A DNA stretch of 64,000 nucleotides from an uncultured Neomegalonema sp. (GTDB lineage Bacteria; Pseudomonadota; Alphaproteobacteria; Rhodobacterales; Rhodobacteraceae), in the NCBI GenBank assembly GCA_937995735.1, contig CALKIZ010000015.1:16071-80070 (forward strand). The letters run 5' to 3'. A program made the position numbers and the translations under genes. Positions 53,540-62,320 of this stretch are shown here, in pieces. Within the stretch, counting starts at the first letter, position 1; each line of letters begins with the position of its first letter. Below the pieces are notes generated by a model. That model searched no databases, was not told the DNA's origin, and saw nothing but the letters and a program-made list of their open reading frames with translations.

Positions 53540-54391
53540 TCACGCGGCGGGGTGGTTTCTTTCTCTGAGGATGCCGTGCTTCGGTGCGAACAGAAACGCC
53601 AAAATAAAAAGCGACATCATCACGACAACAATCGTTGGTGCGGGCGCTGCATCAATGTGAAAGCTCAACAGCACACCGACGACCGACGACGCTACGCCGA
53701 CACCAATAGAAACCATCAACATTCGATCGAACCGGTCTGTCAGCAGATGGGCAATGGCGCCCGGTGCAATGACCAGCGCAATGGAAAGAATAAGGCCCAC
53801 CGCCTGTAATGCGCTGACAATCACCAGAGACAAAATCGTCAGCAAGCCATAATGTAGCCAATCCACCTTTAACCCTACAGCGCGTCCATGTTGAGGATCG
53901 AAGGTGAAGACCAGAAAATCACGCCGCTTTGCAACGATTATAACAAGCGACACACAGGCGATGATCCCGGTCTGCAAAACATCGGACCAAGTGACGCCGA
54001 GCATATCGCCAAAGAGAATATGATCGAGATGAACTTCGGTTTCGATCTTAGTGTAAAGCACGACACCGAGGCCGAACATGCCGGAGAAAACCACGCCCAT
54101 AACCGTGTCTTGTTTGATACGACTATTCTCGGTCAGGTATCCCGTTGTCACTGCGCAAAACATCCCCGCGAGAAATGCACCGATGGCGAGCGGCATTCCG
54201 ATAAGATAGGCGATGACGACGCCGGGTAAGATTGCATGACTGATCGCGTCGCCCATTAACGCCCAACCTTTGAGGACCAAAAAGCAAGATAAAGCCCCTG
54301 CAACTGCCGCAATCAGCGATGAAATAAGCACGGCTTGTAAGAGTAATTCCCGACCTAACGGATCGCTTAAATAAAGCCCGAGACCGCTCAT
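53540..54391 (-). CDS. sitD: Mn/Fe-type metal ABC transporter permease (SitD-like)
   Basis: 283 residues, seven to eight helices, ABC-3 permease family. Seen: VLKGWALMGDAISHAILPGV (conserved loop), FVFTFDPQHGRAVGLKVDWLHY (coupling loop) and ALQAVGLILSIALVIAPGAI. The second permease of the system; its ATG overlaps the sitC stop by four bases. Similar in size and sequence to the SitC gene, from which it arose by duplication. Convergent with the hydantoinase-like gene nine bases away. Confidence 0.88.
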   Translation of the reverse strand: MSGLGLYLSDPLGRELLLQAVLISSLIAAVAGALSCFLVLKGWALMGDAISHAILPGVVIAYLIGMPLAIGAFLAGMFCAVTTGYLTENSRIKQDTVMGVVFSGMFGLGVVLYTKIETEVHLDHILFGDMLGVTWSDVLQTGIIACVSLVIIVAKRRDFLVFTFDPQHGRAVGLKVDWLHYGLLTILSLVIVSALQAVGLILSIALVIAPGAIAHLLTDRFDRMLMVSIGVGVASSVVGVLLSFHIDAAPAPTIVVVMMSLFILAFLFAPKHGILRERNHPAA

Positions 54392-55227
54392 GATGCTGTC
54401 TCTATCGTTCGGCGGCGGGCCGCAAGGATTCCGTGCTTAGGCGCGAATATAAAGGCGAAGATGAATAAAGTGGTTTGCATCACGACGATAATGCCGCCCG
54501 TTGCTCCGTCGAGGAAGTAAGACAAATACGCGCCGACGAAACTTGTGATCGACCCGATAGCGACACTCAGCGCAATTAATCGCGGAAATCTGTCCGTCAG
54601 AAGATACGCTGTTGCACCGGGGGTCACGACAAGAGCGATGACGAGAAATGCGCCAACTGTCATCATTGCTGCGACTGTACAGGCGCTCAAGAGGGTAAAG
54701 AACAGCGCCTTAAGGAATGTCGGATTCAACCCAATCGACCGCGCATGGCTTTCATCAAAAAACGTCACCATCAAGTCGCGCCATTTCAACAAAAGCACGA
54801 ACAGTGATATGCCTCCGATCAAAACGAGTTGCAGCGTATCCGAGGGCGAGACGGCGAGGATATTACCGAAGATAATCGTCTGAACATTGACCGATGTTGG
54901 TGACAGCGAAATCATGAAAAGGCCAAGCCCAAAGAACCCGCTGAAGATCAATCCGATAACTGTATCTTCTTTCAACCGTGTGCGCTGATTAATGAACAGC
55001 ATCGCTGCCGCAGCTAATCCTCCCGACAGAAACGCGCCGAGCGCATAGGGCAAGCCAAGCATATACGCACCGGCGACACCCGGAACGACGGAATGCGAGA
55101 GAGCGTCTCCGATCAGCGACCATCCCTTCAACATGAGATAGGCAGACAAAAAAGCACATACGCCGCCCACAAGCGCGGAGACGAACATTGCGTTGGTCAT
55201 GTAGGAATAGGCGAAAGGCTCAAGCAC
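54388..55227 (-). CDS. sitC: Mn/Fe-type metal ABC transporter permease (SitC-like)
   Basis: 279 residues, ABC-3 family. Seen: MLKGWSLIGDALSHSVVPGV, LKEDTVIGLIFSGFFGLGLF, VTFFDESHARSIGLNPTF and MMTVGAFLVIALVVTPGATA, the last in TM5, which forms the metal path. Together with sitD it makes the heterodimeric channel. Lies 27 bases after the ATPase gene; overlaps sitD. Metal identity (Mn or Fe) is inferred from the binding protein and the Mur-like regulator. Confidence 0.9.
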   Translation of the reverse strand: MLEPFAYSYMTNAMFVSALVGGVCAFLSAYLMLKGWSLIGDALSHSVVPGVAGAYMLGLPYALGAFLSGGLAAAAMLFINQRTRLKEDTVIGLIFSGFFGLGLFMISLSPTSVNVQTIIFGNILAVSPSDTLQLVLIGGISLFVLLLKWRDLMVTFFDESHARSIGLNPTFLKALFFTLLSACTVAAMMTVGAFLVIALVVTPGATAYLLTDRFPRLIALSVAIGSITSFVGAYLSYFLDGATGGIIVVMQTTLFIFAFIFAPKHGILAARRRTIETAS

Positions 55228-55254
55228 TACGCGCCCCGTGCAGTTTTAAAGTCG

Positions 55255-56166
55255 TCACTCACTTTTGTTCTCTTTCTCACCATAGAGAACAAAGGGCCTT
55301 TCATCGTCAGTGATGACTGTAACTTGCCGCGCGTCATCATCATCATGCAGTTCATCGCCTGTCAGAACGTGATGGCGCAACACCCCTCCGAAGGCTGCTT
55401 CGAGGTTGCTTTGCGTGAAGACTTTTTCGGTCGGGCCATATCCTAATATTGTACGGTTGATGAAGACAACACGGTCGCAAAATTGTGGAACGGAGCCAAG
55501 GTTATGCGTTGAGACGAGCATGACACGGCCTTCATCGCGCAGGTCACGCATCAACTCGATAATCTGTTCCTCTGTCTTTACATCGACGCCAGTGAATGGC
55601 TCATCAAGTAAGATGACCCGTCCGTCCTGTGCCAAAGCACGCGCAAGGAAAACCCGCTTTTTCTGCCCACCCGAAAGCTCACCGATTTGGCGGGTGCGGT
55701 AATCACTCATCCCGACACGTTCTAAGGCATCTGCTACGGCGTCTTGGTCTGCGCGAGAACTCATCCGCAAAAAGTTCATGTGGCCGTAACGTCCCATCAT
55801 TACGACATCTTCGACCAGAACCGGAAAGTTCCAGTCTACGTCTTCGCTTTGCGGGACGTAGGCGATTTGATTGTTCTTCAGGGCTTGGGCGACGGGTTGG
55901 CCGAGAACTTCAACGGTCCCTGATTGAACAGGCGCAAAACCCATGATCGCTTTGAACAGTGTCGACTTGCCCGAGCCGTTGACGCCGACCAAGCCACAAA
56001 TTGTGCCTGTGGGAATCTCGAAATGAGCATCGCGAAGCGCCGTGTGTCCATTTCGATATGTGACGGTTAGGCCATGAGCCGCAATGCCGGGGCCGGAATC
56101 ATCCGGCATTTTTGAAAGAACATTAGTCAGGCTCGTCGCTGCAACATTTGGCTGCTCGTTCGTCAC
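55255..56166 (-). CDS. sitB: Metal ABC transporter ATPase (SitB-like)
   Basis: 303 residues. Seen: Walker [21 protein letters not shown]-loop [20 protein letters not shown] (as in Mn/Zn ATPases), signature [20 protein letters not shown], Walker [13 protein letters not shown] and the H-loop [11 protein letters not shown]. Extra acidic C-terminal tail ([19 protein letters not shown]) of about 40 residues could be a sensor or simply a poorly conserved end. Its ATG overlaps the sitA stop by four bases. Confidence 0.93.
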   Translation of the reverse strand: MTNEQPNVAATSLTNVLSKMPDDSGPGIAAHGLTVTYRNGHTALRDAHFEIPTGTICGLVGVNGSGKSTLFKAIMGFAPVQSGTVEVLGQPVAQALKNNQIAYVPQSEDVDWNFPVLVEDVVMMGRYGHMNFLRMSSRADQDAVADALERVGMSDYRTRQIGELSGGQKKRVFLARALAQDGRVILLDEPFTGVDVKTEEQIIELMRDLRDEGRVMLVSTHNLGSVPQFCDRVVFINRTILGYGPTEKVFTQSNLEAAFGGVLRHHVLTGDELHDDDDARQVTVITDDERPFVLYGEKENKSE

Positions 56167-57038
56167 TCCGCCAATCCTTCGGCAATCGTTTGTGCCGTGA
56201 CCGACAATAGATCTAGGAAAGTTGGGACCGGCCCGTCTTTTGCGCTCAGGCTGTCGACATAAAGAACGCCGCCGTATTTGGCATCCGTTTCACGCGCCAC
56301 TTGTTTGGCAGGACGGTCCGAGATCGTACTTTCGCTAAAGACCGCAGGGATATTATGCTCGCGTACAGTATCAATTACCTTGCGGACTTGCTGCGGCGTC
56401 CCTTGTGCATCGGCATTGATTGGCCAGAGATATAATTCTTTCAAACCAAGATCGCGCGCGAGATAGCTGAAGGCCCCTTCAGACGACACCAACCATCGGC
56501 GGTCTTCTGGAATTGCAGCAAGTGATTTAACAATCGGTGCTTTAAGTTTGCGTATCTTTGCGCAATAGGCTTTGGCATTCGCATTGTAGATTTCGGCATT
56601 GTCGGGATCATGCTCTACCAATGCTTTTCGGATATTGTTCACATAGATTTCAGCATCGGAAAAAGACATCCAAGCATGTGGATTCGGTTTGCCGGAATAC
56701 GGGCCCTCGCCAATCCCAAGCGGAACAATCCCTTCTGTAAGGATGGCTTGCGGGGTATCGCGGACCCTGCGGAAAAATTTCTCGAACCATAGCTCAAGGT
56801 TCAGCCCGTTCCACAGAACCAAATTTGCATTGGACACCCTGAGAATATCACGGGGCGTCGGTTGATAATTGTGAATCTCTGCTCCGGGTTTCGTTATCGA
56901 AACAACCTCAGCGGCGTCGCCCGCTACATTCCGCGCCATATCCGCAATCACGGTAAAAGTCGTCGCGACTTTGAACTTATCTGCTGCGTGAGCAGGCAGG
57001 GCAAGCAACACCACGATGGCGGCAAACAAAAGGCGCAT
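56163..57038 (-). CDS. sitA: Metal-binding solute-binding protein (SitA/MntA-like)
   Basis: 291 residues, cluster A-I metal receptor. Signal peptide ([18 protein letters not shown]). Metal ligands by position: His in [13 protein letters not shown], His in [10 protein letters not shown], Glu in [14 protein letters not shown] and Asp in [14 protein letters not shown]. This HHED set and the absence of a His-rich loop fit Mn/Fe rather than Zn receptors. Divergent from the Mur-like gene with a dyad between. Confidence 0.93.
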   Translation of the reverse strand: MRLLFAAIVVLLALPAHAADKFKVATTFTVIADMARNVAGDAAEVVSITKPGAEIHNYQPTPRDILRVSNANLVLWNGLNLELWFEKFFRRVRDTPQAILTEGIVPLGIGEGPYSGKPNPHAWMSFSDAEIYVNNIRKALVEHDPDNAEIYNANAKAYCAKIRKLKAPIVKSLAAIPEDRRWLVSSEGAFSYLARDLGLKELYLWPINADAQGTPQQVRKVIDTVREHNIPAVFSESTISDRPAKQVARETDAKYGGVLYVDSLSAKDGPVPTFLDLLSVTAQTIAEGLAE

Positions 57039-57097
57039 TTCGACTCCGGCATTTCTCCAACTCTTACACAGCTAGGTCGTGTGATCCGTCTTGTCAA

Positions 57098-57118
57098 TGC
57101 AGTTGAAAATCACTTGCA
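57098..57118. promoter_or_regulatory. Dyad between sitA and the Mur-like gene
   Basis: A 21-base perfect dyad of form TGCAnnTGAnnnTCAnnTGCA is centred between divergent starts (57038 and 57165). Position and symmetry suit a Mur/Fur operator for both; Mur-responsive sequences in rhizobia contain TGCAA-type half-sites. Confidence 0.6.
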
Positions 57119-57164
57119 ATTAGTTTCTACTTGTAAGGGCCTTTCAACTGGAGAAGAATGGCGT

Positions 57165-57590
57165 ATGTCAAAAGCCACTGCTCTGCATCATGATTATGAA
57201 ACTCTGTTGCGAGAGGCAGGGGTGCGCATCACAAAACAACGTCAGGCGATCTTGAAGATTATCGCGGATGCCGCTGATCACCCGGACGCAATGGAAATCT
57301 ACAACCGGGCGAGTGCATTGGATGCCTCGGTTTCGCTTCCTACGGTCTATCGCACAATGAAAACGCTCGAAGAAAATGGAGCGATCCGCCGGCATACATT
57401 CGAGGGCGGCCCGTCACGTTTTGAACATGCAGATAGCGAACATCACGACCACCTTATCGACGTTGACACCGGCAGTGTCATTGAATTTACGTCGCCAAAA
57501 ATCGAGGCTTTGCAACGCGAGATAGCCGAAGAGTTAGGCTATGACATCATCCATCACCGACTTGAGATTTACGGCAAAAGACGACGCTGA
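57165..57590 (+). CDS. mur: Fur-family metalloregulator, Mur-like
   Basis: 141 residues. N-terminal winged helix with [19 protein letters not shown] and [19 protein letters not shown]. The dimerisation part has [20 protein letters not shown]: the HHDHLI metal site is kept while the CxxC that binds structural Zn in classical Fur is replaced (DVDTG), as in alphaproteobacterial Mur, which responds to Mn. Divergence from sitA gives a feedback loop: Mn-loaded protein represses uptake. Zur or iron-sensing Fur are alternatives. Confidence 0.85.
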   Translation: MSKATALHHDYETLLREAGVRITKQRQAILKIIADAADHPDAMEIYNRASALDASVSLPTVYRTMKTLEENGAIRRHTFEGGPSRFEHADSEHHDHLIDVDTGSVIEFTSPKIEALQREIAEELGYDIIHHRLEIYGKRRR

Positions 57591-57653
57591 TGAAAATACC
57601 GCTCGCTCGTATAAGGGTTGTAATACGACTTATAGGCGGCTTATGCTCAATTT

Positions 57654-59078
57654 ATGGGCATTGCTGAGCAATTTTTCAACGAGATGTTCGATGCTGATAA
57701 TCATCGCTACCCATATCACGAATATGGAGCGTGGTTTGATAATGAAGATATTTCCCGGTTGCGAAAAAAAGCCAATGAAGCGGAAGTTTTCTTTCGTCGT
57801 ACCGGCATTACATTCAATGTTTATGGCGAAGATGATGCGACTGAGCGGCTCATCCCCTTCGACATTATTCCCAGAATCATATCCGCGCGCGAATGGTCAC
57901 GTATTGAGCGGGGGATCGAACAACGGGTTCGCGCGATCAATGCCTTTTTGCATGATATTTACCATCGGCAAGAAATTTTACGAGCTGGGCGCGTTCCGAT
58001 CCGGCTGATTGCTGATAATGAAGCCTTCTTGCCGGAGATGATCGGCGTTTCACCGCCCGGCAACATCTATACTCATATTGTTGGTATTGATCTGGTGCGA
58101 ACCGGAGCGGATGACTTTCTCGTGTTGGAAGACAATGCCCGCACGCCTTCCGGTGTGTCATACATGCTCGAAAATCGGGAAACGATGTTGCATATGTTTC
58201 CGGAACTATTCGCCAATACGCGCGTGCGTCCGGTCAACGGCTATCCAATGGGGTTGCGCCGCTCTTTGGCGGCCTCTGCTCCGGCACAATGCGAGAGAGA
58301 GCCTGTCGTCGCCATTCTTACGCCGGGGATTCACAATTCAGCATATTTTGAACATTCATTTCTTGCCGACGAAATGGGTGTCGAACTCGTAGAAGGGCAT
58401 GACCTGAGGATTGTTGATGGCCGCGTCGCGATGCGCACCACCCGAGGCTATCAGCCCATTGATGTTCTCTACCGCCGCGTCGATGATGATTTTCTTGACC
58501 CGCTGACTTTTAACCCGGACTCAATGCTCGGCGTTCCGGGAGTGATGGACATCTACCGGGCAGGCGGTATCACCATCGCGAATGCGCCGGGGACAGGCAT
58601 CTCGGACGACAAAGCGCTTTATTCTTATATGCCCGCTATTATCGAGTTTTACACAGGTGAGCAGCCGATCCTGAAAAACGTTCCAACATGGCGGTGTTCG
58701 GAAGCGGACTCGTTGGCTTATGTTCTCGATAACCTCAAAGACCTTGTTGTGAAAGAAGTTCATGGGTCGGGCGGTTATGGCATGTTGATTGGTCCGGCGG
58801 CCAGCAAACGAGAGCTTTCAGATTTTTCCGCAAAGCTAAAAGCGAATCCTTCAAACTACATCGCACAGCCGACGCTTGCTCTATCGACAGTCCCAATTTT
58901 GGCGAAGAAAGGTCTTGCTCCGCGTCATGTTGATCTGCGTCCATTCGTTCGCGTTTCCCCAGTTGGAATAGAAATCACACCGGGCGGATTGACCCGCGTG
59001 GCCCTTAAAGCCGGATCGCTCGTGGTTAATTCCAGTCAAGGCGGCGGTACGAAAGACACCTGGGTTTTGGAGGATTGA
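57654..59078 (+). CDS. Circularly permuted ATP-grasp protein (CP_ATPgrasp_2), Anbu operon
   Basis: 474 residues. Seen: the N-terminal half with RRTGITFNVYGEDDATERL, DIIPRIISAREWSRIERGI, RAINAFLHDIYHRQEI and the grasp-type DFLVLEDNARTPSGVSYMLE, where ATP-grasp metal ligands (Glu, Asn) lie. C-terminal part: IANAPGTGISDDKALYSYMP, VVKEVHGSGGYGMLIGPAAS and PTLALSTVPILAKKGLAPRH. Predicted peptide ligase or amidoligase; genes with alpha-E, transglutaminase and Anbu form a conserved cluster of unknown peptide synthesis and turnover. An alternative ATG (57687) is possible. Confidence 0.88.
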   Translation: MGIAEQFFNEMFDADNHRYPYHEYGAWFDNEDISRLRKKANEAEVFFRRTGITFNVYGEDDATERLIPFDIIPRIISAREWSRIERGIEQRVRAINAFLHDIYHRQEILRAGRVPIRLIADNEAFLPEMIGVSPPGNIYTHIVGIDLVRTGADDFLVLEDNARTPSGVSYMLENRETMLHMFPELFANTRVRPVNGYPMGLRRSLAASAPAQCEREPVVAILTPGIHNSAYFEHSFLADEMGVELVEGHDLRIVDGRVAMRTTRGYQPIDVLYRRVDDDFLDPLTFNPDSMLGVPGVMDIYRAGGITIANAPGTGISDDKALYSYMPAIIEFYTGEQPILKNVPTWRCSEADSLAYVLDNLKDLVVKEVHGSGGYGMLIGPAASKRELSDFSAKLKANPSNYIAQPTLALSTVPILAKKGLAPRHVDLRPFVRVSPVGIEITPGGLTRVALKAGSLVVNSSQGGGTKDTWVLED

Positions 59079-59083
59079 CGCAC

Positions 59084-60025
59084 ATGCTCGGGAAGACAGC
59101 GGGTGGGGTCTATTGGATGTTTCGTTACATCGAGCGTAGCGAGAACATCACCCGATTGATTGATGTCGGATTGCGGATGGCACTGACCCGGCCCTATACG
59201 TCCCAAGATGAATGGGCTTCCGTTCTGGATGCAGCCGGAGTGCGCAGCGGCTATGATCAAGTTCATAGTGAGACTGATGCAGGTGGTGTGGTGGATTATC
59301 TGCTGCGCGATACAGACAACCCATCGAGCGTCATGTCATCCATTGATGCGGCGCGCATGAATGGGCGCTTGGTTCGAACGGCGCTGACCCGTGAAGTATG
59401 GGAGGCGATGAATGAGTGCTGGCTTTTACTGAAAGAAACTTTGGCCAATCCAATTCCATCAAGAGAACTTCCTGAGGTACTGGGGATTGTCCGCAAGCAA
59501 AGCGCCTTAGTGCGGGCAGCCCTGCATGGAACAATGCTGCGCAACGACATCTTTAACTTTGCGAGGATTGGGACGTTTATTGAGCGTGCGGATAATACTG
59601 CCCGAATTCTTGACGTAAAATATTATGTGCTGTTGCCGACTGCCAATCAAGTCGGGTCTTCGCTCGACAATGTGCAATGGGAAACGATCCTTCGGTCGGC
59701 ATCCGGCCATCGTTCTTATCGGGTGTCTCATGGGCTTGAAATTTCGCCGCTTGGTATTGCGGATTTTCTAATTTTTGATCTCCAGATGCCACGCTCTCTT
59801 GCATTTTGTTATCGGAAAATTTCGGATAATCTCGGTTATCTCAGGCAGAATTACTCTACCCGCCATTCATCGCATGATTTGATTGATGAGCGCGCTCAAC
59901 AGCTCGAGAGTCAAACCGTCGACTCAATTTTTGACACTGGGCTACATGAGTTTTTGTCAGACTTTAAAAGGTATAACAGTGCGCTTGGATCTCAGATCGA
60001 GCAAGATTACAGGTTTCATAAATAG
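59084..60025 (+). CDS. Alpha-E domain protein (Anbu operon)
   Basis: 313 residues, all-helical alpha-E family, of unknown biochemical function. Seen: GGVYWMFRYIERSENITRLI and GLRMALTRPYT at the N-terminus, NIFNFARIGTFIERADNTARIL-like central stretch (FARIGTFIERADNTA) and DILVFDLQMPRSLAFCYRKI-like region. Start at 59084 has GGAGG ten bases before it; TTG 59075 would overlap the upstream stop and is less likely. A conserved partner of CP-ATP-grasp proteins. Confidence 0.88.
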   Translation: MLGKTAGGVYWMFRYIERSENITRLIDVGLRMALTRPYTSQDEWASVLDAAGVRSGYDQVHSETDAGGVVDYLLRDTDNPSSVMSSIDAARMNGRLVRTALTREVWEAMNECWLLLKETLANPIPSRELPEVLGIVRKQSALVRAALHGTMLRNDIFNFARIGTFIERADNTARILDVKYYVLLPTANQVGSSLDNVQWETILRSASGHRSYRVSHGLEISPLGIADFLIFDLQMPRSLAFCYRKISDNLGYLRQNYSTRHSSHDLIDERAQQLESQTVDSIFDTGLHEFLSDFKRYNSALGSQIEQDYRFHK

Positions 60026-60027
60026 CC

Positions 60028-60849
60028 ATGCAGCTCACAATCACACATCGCACTGATTACCGCTATGGTTCTGCATTGTCTTACGGATTGCAGAGAGTCC
60101 GTCTATGCCCGCTGACAGGGCCGGGCCAGACGGTTCATTCATGGGATGTTTCTTTTGAAGGAGCGGGGCGGGAGGCTGAATTCGTAGATCATCACGGAAA
60201 CCATGTTGTGCTGACCAGTTTGGTTGACGAGCAAGCTCAACTCTCCATCACTTGCAAAGGTGTCGTTGAGACGATTGCCAATTATGGCGTCATCGGAAAA
60301 CACACGGATTACGCTCCGTTATGGTATTTCGAGAGAGTGACAAATTTGACGTCTCCCGGCTCGCGGACGGAAACGTTAGTTGAAACACTTGGAACAGGCT
60401 TTGATGATGAGCTTTCTAGGTTTCATTCACTTTCGGCTTTGATCGCGGATAAAGTCGTATACGAACCGGGCAGAACCGACGTAAATACGACAGCTGAGGC
60501 GGCACTCGGGTTCGAAGCCGGTGTCTGTCAAGATCATGCTCAGATTTTTGTGACTGCGGCACGGCGGCTTGGATTTCCGGCCCGATATGTCAGCGGGTAT
60601 CTAATGATGAATGATCGGATAGAGCAAGACGCGACCCATGCTTGGGCCGAGGTTTATCTCAGTGATTTAGGATGGGTCGGTTTTGATATCTCGAACGGCA
60701 TATCTCCTGATGAACGCTATGTTAGAATTGCAATGGGTCTGGATTATCGTGATACGGCTCCGGTGGCGGGAATGCGCTTTGGCGAACATGATGAAAGCAT
60801 GTCAGTATCTTTAGAGATCCAACAGACTGCCGCTCAAACCCAACAATAA
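60028..60849 (+). CDS. Transglutaminase-like cysteine peptidase-fold protein (Anbu operon)
   Basis: 273 residues. An N-terminal beta domain (Transglut_N: LTITHRTDYRYGSALSYGLQ, RLCPLTGPGQTVHSWDV) and a core with Cys167 (AGVCQDHAQIF), His204 (DATHAWAEVYL) and Asp220 (VGFDISNG), an intact triad. No signal peptide, so cytoplasmic. It starts two bases after the alpha-E stop. Known relatives act as amidases/peptidases or transferases; substrate is unknown. Together with the Anbu gene it suggests peptide processing. Confidence 0.9.
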   Translation: MQLTITHRTDYRYGSALSYGLQRVRLCPLTGPGQTVHSWDVSFEGAGREAEFVDHHGNHVVLTSLVDEQAQLSITCKGVVETIANYGVIGKHTDYAPLWYFERVTNLTSPGSRTETLVETLGTGFDDELSRFHSLSALIADKVVYEPGRTDVNTTAEAALGFEAGVCQDHAQIFVTAARRLGFPARYVSGYLMMNDRIEQDATHAWAEVYLSDLGWVGFDISNGISPDERYVRIAMGLDYRDTAPVAGMRFGEHDESMSVSLEIQQTAAQTQQ

Positions 60850-60918
60850 GAGCGGCTTGACCATCACATCCCGTTTCTTGATAAATATTCAAATGGACAC
60901 GAAACAGGAATACGCTCC

Positions 60919-61653
60919 ATGACATATTGCGTCGGCCTAAAGCTCGATAAAGGTATCCTCTTTATGTCAGACACACGCACGAATGCAGGTGTCGACAATA
61001 TTTCTGTCTTTCGCAAAATGGTTACGTGGGAAAAACCGGGTGAGCGTGTCATCACGGTCATGACCGCAGGAAACCTTGCCACGACGCAAGCGGTTATCAG
61101 TCTTTTGGATGAGCATGGAAAAGCGCCCGAAGATCGCGCTGCTTCTGTTTTGGAAGAACCTTCTATGTTTCGCATTGCGCGCCTTGTTGGTGAGACATTG
61201 CGCGATGTCATTCGCAAGCAAGCGGGGAATGATCAATCGTCCAATACGTTCAATGCGACCATGATTGTCGGCGGGCAAGTTGCCGGGGCCGAACCAAGGT
61301 TATTCCTGATCTATCCCGAAGGAAATTTCATTGAGGCGTCTCAGGATACTCCTTTTTTCCAGATTGGAGAGACAAAATACGGGCGGCCAATTCTGGTGCG
61401 TGCGTATGATCGCGGCATGAGCTTTGAAGAGGCTGCGAAACTTTTGCTGGTATCATTCGACTCGACGATCAAGGCAAACCTCGGCGTTGACCTTCCAATT
61501 GATTACATGGCGTATGAGACAGACAGTTTCAAGATTGGTGAGCAAGGCCGCATCGATAAAGATGATCCGTATTTTAGAAATGTTTCCGTCGAATGGGGAG
61601 AGGCATTGCGCCTCGCCTTTTCATCTTTGCCGGATTTCAAATTCAAATCGTAA
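60919..61653 (+). CDS. Anbu peptidase (proteasome beta-subunit homologue)
   Basis: 244 residues. The second residue, Thr2 in MTYCVGLKL, is the expected nucleophile after methionine removal, followed by the beta-type LDKGILFMSDTRTNAGVDN (Asp and Lys-side region: the Lys33-equivalent is in SVFRKMVTWEKPG). VITVMTAGNLATTQAV is the beta-sheet Gly pair of the Ntn-hydrolase fold; NTFNATMIVGGQV lies in the central strand and a C-terminal RLAFSSLPDFKFKS. Anbu proteins form open helical assemblies in other bacteria. Likely processes the product of the upstream ligase genes, by context only. Confidence 0.92.
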   Translation: MTYCVGLKLDKGILFMSDTRTNAGVDNISVFRKMVTWEKPGERVITVMTAGNLATTQAVISLLDEHGKAPEDRAASVLEEPSMFRIARLVGETLRDVIRKQAGNDQSSNTFNATMIVGGQVAGAEPRLFLIYPEGNFIEASQDTPFFQIGETKYGRPILVRAYDRGMSFEEAAKLLLVSFDSTIKANLGVDLPIDYMAYETDSFKIGEQGRIDKDDPYFRNVSVEWGEALRLAFSSLPDFKFKS

Positions 61654-61671
61654 TTACCGATGCAATCGCCC

Positions 61672-62259
61672 TTAAGCCATCTGACTGCTTGGATTGCCGA
61701 TCATATTAAGGAACTCCTGACGTGTTTTCGGGTCGCGCCGGAACAGGCCGAGCATTTGACTGGTCACCATTGTGACACCATGCGTGTGAACGCCCCGGGT
61801 GGTCATGCATTGATGCGAGGCTTCGATTACAACCGCGACCCCTTGCGGTGCAAGAACATCTGTAATGGCCTGTGCGATTTGTGCCGTCAGCTTTTCCTGA
61901 ACCTGCAAACGTTTTGCATAGCCGTGAACAACTCTTGCAAGTTTGGAAATACCGACAACGCGATCTGTTGGAATATACCCGACATGTGCTTTTCCTATGA
62001 TCGGCGCGACATGGTGCTCGCAATAACTTTCGAACGGGATATTGCGCAAGACGACCATTTCGTCATAACCGCCTACCTCCTGAAAGGTACGTTCAAGATA
62101 TTCGAGCGGGTCAATATCATACCCGCGAAACCATTCTTCATAGGCGCGGACAACCCGGCCCGGAGTGTCCAGCAATCCTTCGCGTTCGGGATTATCGCCT
62201 GCCCAGCGAAGCAACGTCCGAACGGCGTCTTCCGCTTCTTCGCGTGTTGGTTTGGACAT
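61672..62259 (-). CDS. folE: GTP cyclohydrolase I (type IA)
   Basis: Converts GTP to dihydroneopterin triphosphate for folate and preQ1 synthesis. 195 residues. Seen: [38 protein letters not shown] (Zn ligands Cys, His), [20 protein letters not shown] and [20 protein letters not shown] (the second Cys and catalytic His). The start at 62259 has GGGAG six bases before it and gives the family's short N-terminus; a longer frame to 62370 is not used. Also supplies the preQ1 precursor used by tgt. Convergent with Anbu. Confidence 0.95.
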   Translation of the reverse strand: MSKPTREEAEDAVRTLLRWAGDNPEREGLLDTPGRVVRAYEEWFRGYDIDPLEYLERTFQEVGGYDEMVVLRNIPFESYCEHHVAPIIGKAHVGYIPTDRVVGISKLARVVHGYAKRLQVQEKLTAQIAQAITDVLAPQGVAVVIEASHQCMTTRGVHTHGVTMVTSQMLGLFRRDPKTRQEFLNMIGNPSSQMA

Positions 62260-62320
62260 GAATGGACTCCCGTTCTGGAATTTTTCAGCCTCTCTAGAAC
62301 AGAGCGCGCATAATCGGAAC

